Source of the DNA: Bacillus thuringiensis
GTDB lineage: Bacteria > Bacillota > Bacilli > Bacillales > Bacillaceae_G
Assembly: GCF_001182785.1 (NCBI RefSeq)
Contig: NZ_CP012102.1
Span: forward strand, 28,086-92,085
DNA: 64,000 nt
Reading direction: 5' to 3'
Shown: one piece after another, positions 59,707 through 64,000 of the stretch
How positions within the stretch are numbered: position 1 is the stretch's first letter
Layout of the letters: every line of letters starts with the position of its first letter
Notes under the pieces: generated by a model
The model's input: only the letters and a program-made list of their open reading frames with translations
What the model was told of the DNA's origin: nothing
Databases searched by the model: none
Position numbers and translations under genes: made by a program

Positions 59707-59892
59707 ATGTTTAAAAATGAAAAAGAGCTGAATAAGGCTTTTGAGGCTGCTAAAGCGACTTTAGAAATTGAAGGAATGACCGTTACAAAAGAAATGGAAA
59801 AAGTTATGAAGGCAAAGTTAGGAGGGAAGATAAATCGGCAACAATTGACTGAACTAGCCGATATTATCGCAAGACGTGAAAAACGCGAATGA
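59707..59892 (+). CDS. VbhA-like antitoxin of the Fic module
   Basis: 61 aa from ATG at 59707 (AAAGGGG upstream); a TTG at 59686 would give 68 aa. It contains 'ATLEIEGMTVTKE', where TLEIEG fits the Fic-inhibitory motif (S/T)xxxE(G/N), followed by a helical domain with 'LGGKINRQQLTELADII'. In class I Fic modules the antitoxin helix places the Glu in the ATP site of the toxin. The toxin gene overlaps its 3' end. Confidence 0.75.
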   Translation: MFKNEKELNKAFEAAKATLEIEGMTVTKEMEKVMKAKLGGKINRQQLTELADIIARREKRE

Positions 59893-60520
59893 ACAATCGA
59901 AATATTGTTACCCTGGAACTGATGTGTTAAAAAATAAAATGGATTATCAAGATAATGATCTACTTAAAAGTTTGGAAACTATCATGACCGGTGTTAGAAT
60001 TGCAGAATTACAAGCGAAGCCTATCACTGGAAACTTTGATTTAAAACACTTACAAGAAATTCATAAATACATTTTTCAAGATGTATACCCCTTTGCAGGA
60101 AAACTACGAGAAGAGAACATTGCAAAGGGGTCTTTTCAATTTGCTCATGCCTCTTTTTTAAAGGACCAGGCAACCGAATTATTTAAACAATTAAAAGACG
60201 AAAATACATTAAAAGGATTAAAGATTGATGAATTTTCAAACAGGGCTGCACATTATATGGCTGAAATAAATGTTCTCCATCCATTCCGTGAAGGAAACGG
60301 ACGTACACAACGTGAATTTATTCGCTGTCTAGCCTTATCAAATGGATATTCTCTTGAATGGGAACTTGAAAGGAAAGAAGCTGTATTTAATGCGTCAGTA
60401 AAATCAATCCTAGACCCTACAGATCTTAGCAAAATAATTAAAAATACAATTACCAATCATGACCCCGACCTTAAAATCGCTAAACAATTTAAAACTCAGA
60501 AGCAAAATATCGGTAGATAA
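59876..60520 (+). CDS. Fic-domain toxin (AMP-transferase)
   Basis: 214 aa with the full catalytic motif 'HPFREGNGRTQREFIRCLA' and the upstream flap/'DVYPFAGKLREENIAKG' region. Fic proteins transfer AMP from ATP to a target protein, such as gyrase or topoisomerase IV for VbhT-type toxins. GTG at 59876 overlaps the antitoxin by 17 bases, so both are made together. Acts as a plasmid addiction module or as a stress effector. Confidence 0.85.
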   Translation: MKNANEQSKYCYPGTDVLKNKMDYQDNDLLKSLETIMTGVRIAELQAKPITGNFDLKHLQEIHKYIFQDVYPFAGKLREENIAKGSFQFAHASFLKDQATELFKQLKDENTLKGLKIDEFSNRAAHYMAEINVLHPFREGNGRTQREFIRCLALSNGYSLEWELERKEAVFNASVKSILDPTDLSKIIKNTITNHDPDLKIAKQFKTQKQNIGR

Positions 60521-60740
60521 ACTCATCAAGGGATTTTAACAATCATTCCGACTTAAGTCACTAATATAACTTTAGTTATTATAAGCATTAATGCAAACGC
60601 TTAAATGTATACTGATTAATCTTTTCTTTAGGTTTATATATCTATTATGGTACGTGAAATTATTTTATAAGCAATTTTATTTCTACTCATTCTTTCTAAT
60701 CAAACGTATGTTGTTAACTTTTAATTAAGGAGGATGTCAT

Positions 60741-60815
60741 ATGATTTTGCCTAAATACACATTAAAGAGATGGCAGAATCCCTCAGCAAAAAACAATCTC
60801 ATTATTTATCTTTAG
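60741..60815 (+). CDS. 24-aa open frame with strong ribosome site, possibly a remnant
   Basis: AAGGAGG then ATG, reading MILPKYTLKRWQNPS and ending NNLIIYL. The good ribosome site and spacing suggest the start of a real gene whose remainder is deleted. No family is recognised. Confidence 0.3.
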   Translation: MILPKYTLKRWQNPSAKNNLIIYL

Positions 60816-60836
60816 ATATGATAACGCATGCGTTAG

Positions 60837-61316
60837 TCAAGAGAAACGCCAGTTTGCAAATTTATCTATAAATTGAAAATCCTCATATCCTTGTGATAAA
60901 ATTTCTTGTTTTATATTCGGAAAATCCTCTATATTTTTTACGAAAACTGCTATCTCATAACTGTCTATAATTACAAACATTAAACTACATTTACTATTTA
61001 AAAATTCAGGGATAGTATTTACTGAAAGATTACTTATTTCGAATGTTGGTATTTCGTATGGATACGCTCCAAGGTTTAAAAAAATTGGATATAAATCTGT
61101 TGTCGTTAACGCTTCTTTTAACTTACCTCCAGTTTCAAACTTTTTGTTATCTAAAAAGTTTTTATCGCAATATTTATTATTAGTGAATACTAAACAATCG
61201 TTTTCAGGAATGTGCCAATTGTAATTCTCTATCTTAATGAATAATTCTAATATGCTCCCTATTCGCAAGTTGCCTTTTTCCATAGGAACTTTGAAAAACA
61301 CACCGATTTTCTCCAT
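60837..61316 (-). CDS. DUF2691-like protein, 159 aa
   Basis: The sequence pattern 'GSILELFIKIENYNWHI', 'TDLYPIFLNLGAYPY', 'SKCSLMFVIIDSYEIAVF' and 'LSQGYEDFQFI' resembles the Bacillus DUF2691 family, of unknown function. Homologues are often scattered near toxin or immunity genes. The call is from remembered family text and moderately secure. Confidence 0.5.
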   Translation of the reverse strand: MEKIGVFFKVPMEKGNLRIGSILELFIKIENYNWHIPENDCLVFTNNKYCDKNFLDNKKFETGGKLKEALTTTDLYPIFLNLGAYPYEIPTFEISNLSVNTIPEFLNSKCSLMFVIIDSYEIAVFVKNIEDFPNIKQEILSQGYEDFQFIDKFANWRFS

Positions 61317-61428
61317 TTTTTAATCCATCCTTTTGCTTTTTAATTTACTACTTATTGAACTAAATTACCTGTTAGTTCAATAAGGCTGGCTTAACTTCAT
61401 TAGATGATTGATGAAGTTTTTGTTTGTT

Positions 61429-61513
61429 GAAATTTTTTCCATACTAATCACATACCTTTTTTAGATTAATAGTATCAGTATGTCCAAGTTTTATATACTT
61501 TTTGTATCAGTAC
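61429..61513. mobile_element. Solo IS240-type end (remnant)
   Basis: Text 'agtatcagtatgtccaag' and the following 'ttttata...tttttgtatcagtacc' match the left 80 bases of the complete IS copies, with a decayed terminal repeat. No transposase remains. Confidence 0.65.
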
Positions 61514-61611
61514 CTAATTAGGCTCTATTTCAGATCACTAAAAATCAACTGAAAATTTCCAAGTTAACTTTTTTGAAGTTTCATTTCAGAAGTGTTATAC
61601 CACTCCATAAA

Positions 61612-61645
61612 GACCTTGCTATTAATAAAAAATCATAGCAAGGTC
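61612..61645 (-). terminator. Terminator of the small HTH gene
   Basis: GACCTTGCTA / TAGCAAGGTC stem over the stop codon, then TTTATGG on the minus strand. Confidence 0.6.
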
Positions 61646-61843
61646 ACTCTCCTTTTTTACTAATGTTTTTAAGTATTCATATCCTTCTCTTGTAATCAGT
61701 AGCTCCCTACCTATCATTTTTACGCTACCTTTCAATAAAATATTCGAATCCCTCTTCCACAAAAAATATATATATTTAGGGTTTTTTCCTAGCTTTATAC
61801 TTGCTTCACGAGCCGTTAAGATTTCATTCCATATTAATGACAA
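61622..61843 (-). CDS. Small helix-turn-helix protein
   Basis: 73 aa from TTG at 61843 with GGAGG 10 bases upstream. 'EILTAREASIKLGKNPKYI', 'YFLWKRDSNIL' and 'RELLITREGYEYLKTLV' form an excisionase/MerR-like winged HTH, as in small DNA-binding proteins of mobile elements. The nearest partner is the mobilisation operon upstream on the same strand. Confidence 0.55.
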   Translation of the reverse strand: MSLIWNEILTAREASIKLGKNPKYIYFLWKRDSNILLKGSVKMIGRELLITREGYEYLKTLVKKESDLAMIFY

Positions 61844-62031
61844 AAATGTGCCACCTCCAACCTTAAGAATTCAACAATAAAGCAAAAAAGTTAGGTGAAA
61901 TAGATCAACTTGCCCGTAAAATCCCAATTGATTCTACTAATCATCAGTGAAAGGGGCCTCCACTGATTAAAGTTTCACTTTATTTCATTCACAAGGTACT
62001 ATACAATATCCTCTTTTAATTTTGTATAATT

Positions 62032-63351
62032 TTATCGTTCATTTTCTTTTTTGCGTTGCCGCTGTCTTGGTTGCTCCTGTTTTTTTACTACCACTTCTTT
62101 TTCTTTTCCTAAACTTCCATAAAGTAAATTTCGTTCTTTCGTCATTAGTGACAATTTATAATGCAATTCAGATTCATCAGTTATAGCATAATTCTTTTTT
62201 AGATAATTCACATCACGTTTTGCAACATCATACTCTTTAAATTCATAATAATGTTCTTGTTTAAACGCCATTTTATTTTTAGTTTTTTTATACGTAACGA
62301 TTAAAGGATAACTCTTTTTATAAGTTTGGAAACACCCCTTCATTTTCTTTAATTTAAAAATTTCATTATCGATACCTAAAAGCTGCTTTTCAAGGCTGTC
62401 AATTAGTGCTTCCTTATTTGCTTCAATTTCAACAAGTTCTGAAAGTGAAACATTTAGTTTATATAGTTTAGAGCTTAATTCATTTAGGTAGTTAATATTT
62501 TGTTTAGTAGCCCATTTTAGTAGTCCTTTATTGTTCTTAAATTGCTCTTGTGATTTATCTATCCATTGTCTATTAATTATACTTGTTTGGATTGGTGAAT
62601 AACCTTTGTTTTCTATTCTGAATCTGATAGAGGATTCAAGGTAATTAAATCCCATTGTTTTAGTACGCATAAACTTCCCTGACTTCGAATTCTTAAACGA
62701 TAGATATTTTCCTTGCTTATGCTCATATCCTTCTTTTTGCATTAAACCTAAAAATTCATTAAATGAATTTGATTTTGATATGTTTTTATCAATTGTTTCT
62801 TCTAAATTTCTTTTGAAGGATTTCTTCTTTGATTTAGCTACATATTCGTTAAAAGCTAAATATTTTTTCTTTCCCTTTCTTCCTTCTTCAATTATCGATA
62901 AACCATATTTTTCAGAGATTCTATCATTTTCTTCGCGTAATCTCTCCAAAGTATTTACACGCTTTGAATCGAACATTTTTAATTTATTAACATCAATATC
63001 ATTGAAAATAATATGATTATGTAAATTATCTGTTTCTGTGTGTGTAATGACTGTATATTGATGATTGCTCTTCAAATAATTATCAGCAAATTCTACTCCG
63101 TATTGATGAACTTGTTCTGGCGTTAAATTATCCTCATTATCAAACGATTGTATTATCATTCTTGCACTCATGTTTTTATCACTATCATTCTTCTCATTGT
63201 AGTCAACTAAAATACTTTTAAAATCCCTATCTATTGTTTCTATAGAACACTCATAAGATGTAACTAATTCCTCGTTTGTTTTATGATCTTGCATACAGTA
63301 ATTAATGACAGCTTTCAAGTCTTTGACTTTTTGTATTTTAACAATAGACAT
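62032..63351 (-). CDS. MobP-type relaxase
   Basis: 439 aa. The nicking domain occupies residues 1-150, and the three-His motif lies in 'YTVITHTETDNLHNHIIFND' (H...HxH). A probable catalytic Tyr is in 'LKAVINYCMQDHKTNEE'. The C-terminal half is a long lysine-rich coiled coil (EANKEALIDSLEKQLLG). It should nick oriT and pilot the plasmid through a helper conjugation system. The MobC-like gene is 16 bases upstream. oriT is expected near the start of that operon, outside the window. Confidence 0.8.
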   Translation of the reverse strand: MSIVKIQKVKDLKAVINYCMQDHKTNEELVTSYECSIETIDRDFKSILVDYNEKNDSDKNMSARMIIQSFDNEDNLTPEQVHQYGVEFADNYLKSNHQYTVITHTETDNLHNHIIFNDIDVNKLKMFDSKRVNTLERLREENDRISEKYGLSIIEEGRKGKKKYLAFNEYVAKSKKKSFKRNLEETIDKNISKSNSFNEFLGLMQKEGYEHKQGKYLSFKNSKSGKFMRTKTMGFNYLESSIRFRIENKGYSPIQTSIINRQWIDKSQEQFKNNKGLLKWATKQNINYLNELSSKLYKLNVSLSELVEIEANKEALIDSLEKQLLGIDNEIFKLKKMKGCFQTYKKSYPLIVTYKKTKNKMAFKQEHYYEFKEYDVAKRDVNYLKKNYAITDESELHYKLSLMTKERNLLYGSLGKEKEVVVKKQEQPRQRQRKKENER

Positions 63352-63367
63352 TGTAATCAGTCCCTAA

Positions 63368-64000
63368 TTAATAAATTTCATATTCATCTAATATATCTTT
63401 CAGTTCAAACCAATCATCATCCTCAAAAATATTATCAAATTTGGATAACTTAAATTTTAATTTCTGAGCAAAAATAAAAATACTATTAGCCATTTTTATT
63501 AATTGATTATCATCTAACTTATATAACGTACGTCCATATAAATATTGCCATACATATTCTGTTACTTCCTTATCTTGTTCAGGCGAGTTTTCTATACATT
63601 CTATAATATAAACAAAATCTTCTTTTATCTTTTCGTACACCTCTTCTAATACTAATTTTTTTGGTATCTGTATTTGATTTTCAGATAACGATTGTATTAA
63701 TTTTTCCTTTTGTTGTTTACTCAAGCTTTCGCTATTAAACTTGGTTTTCAAATCAATTAATCGGTCATATTCGGTATTGATTAAATTTATGATTTTCTTC
63801 TGATTAACTCTAAGGAAATCAATATCATTATCCGTGTAAATTCTATCTGTATTAATCCTTCTAATTAGGCTATTTATATTCTTACCAATGTAATTTATTT
63901 CTTTAGCTAAATTTCTATAAACCGCCATATCTACTTCAAGTTTGAAATGTGTTTTTGCACTATCAATAAGAAATGCTGATACAGTTTTATATCCCAAATC
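63368..64000 (-). CDS. MobC-like relaxosome accessory protein, 5' end outside window
   Basis: About 210 residues are visible and the frame is open to the window edge, so the start is beyond 64000. 'LAKEINYIGKNINSLIRRIN' is the characteristic MobC/plasmid mobilisation motif (xGxNINQxxRxxN). The C-terminal part (residues about 60-209) is an unusual helical extension ending in acidic text (EDDDWFELKDILDEYE). It should bind oriT and help the relaxase. Confidence 0.7.
   Translation of the reverse strand, partial: DLGYKTVSAFLIDSAKTHFKLEVDMAVYRNLAKEINYIGKNINSLIRRINTDRIYTDNDIDFLRVNQKKIINLINTEYDRLIDLKTKFNSESLSKQQKEKLIQSLSENQIQIPKKLVLEEVYEKIKEDFVYIIECIENSPEQDKEVTEYVWQYLYGRTLYKLDDNQLIKMANSIFIFAQKLKFKLSKFDNIFEDDDWFELKDILDEYEIY

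Overview
The window looks like part of a large, AT-rich accessory replicon (plasmid or plasmid-derived island) of the Bacillus cereus/thuringiensis group. The reasons are: five IS240-type (IS6 family) copies; inverted repeats of the Tn4430 type; ParA with an RHH-like partner beside A/T-rich centromere repeats; an SOS-boxed UvrX/YolD polymerase pair; a MobP relaxase with a MobC-like protein; and many decayed gene fragments. I saw no tRNA, rRNA or CRISPR array, and no replication initiator of a type I could name with confidence.

Layout. 0-9.8 kb is a plasmid backbone: the 3' end of a TPR regulator, decayed genes, two possible structured RNAs (2.0-2.9 kb), the par locus (3.45-4.65 kb), a 24-aa hydrophobic peptide gene, and an FtsK-like/replication-relaxation module (7.1-9.1 kb) controlled from an operator-rich gap, then an SOS-boxed stub of uvrX. 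9.9-22.8 kb is lanthipeptide locus 1: a LuxR-type regulator, a C39-peptidase ABC exporter and a secreted subtilase on the plus strand, LanM on the minus strand, and three IS-linked copies of the precursor unit (the third lies at 37.6 kb). Each copy pairs an intact alpha precursor with a broken second precursor.

22.8-36.15 kb is lanthipeptide locus 2. Six intact and two decayed precursors of two alternating types are followed by LanM, a subtilase without signal peptide, a NatAB-like ABC pair and a methyltransferase. Diverging from them are a small membrane protein, an ABC exporter without peptidase domain, a CylR2-like regulator with a membrane partner, and a HELIHA metalloprotease-like immunity candidate. 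Both loci resemble enterococcal cytolysin in leader and core motifs and in having LanM plus subtilase. They differ in how the leader is probably removed: GG cleavage by the exporter followed by an extracellular subtilase in locus 1, no GG site and probably intracellular cleavage in locus 2. Locus 2 sits between two ~1.7 kb inverted copies of [IS + precursor unit].

38-39.8 kb holds a tyrosine recombinase with a degenerate active site, a serine recombinase and a res-like repeat cluster. 40.0-44.6 kb is a third and less familiar RiPP locus: five tandem 30-aa precursor genes on a 141-142 bp repeat, a radical SAM/SPASM enzyme, a PqqD-like protein and an S26-like peptidase with Cys in place of the nucleophilic Ser. 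An MFS exporter that appears to start at ATT lies convergent to it. 45-50.2 kb carries a HEPN-motif protein and two membrane proteins of unknown function. 50.8-53.6 kb contains two transposase-less elements with Tn4430-type ends: a 262-bp miniature element, and a 1.0-kb cassette carrying a CylR2/CylR1-like gene pair. 53.6-64 kb is backbone again: YolD/UvrX, a MerR/DUF3967-like protein, an Mrr-like nuclease, a VbhA/Fic toxin-antitoxin pair, a DUF2691-like protein, and the relaxase with its accessory protein.

All product names come from reading motifs by eye; no database search was possible.
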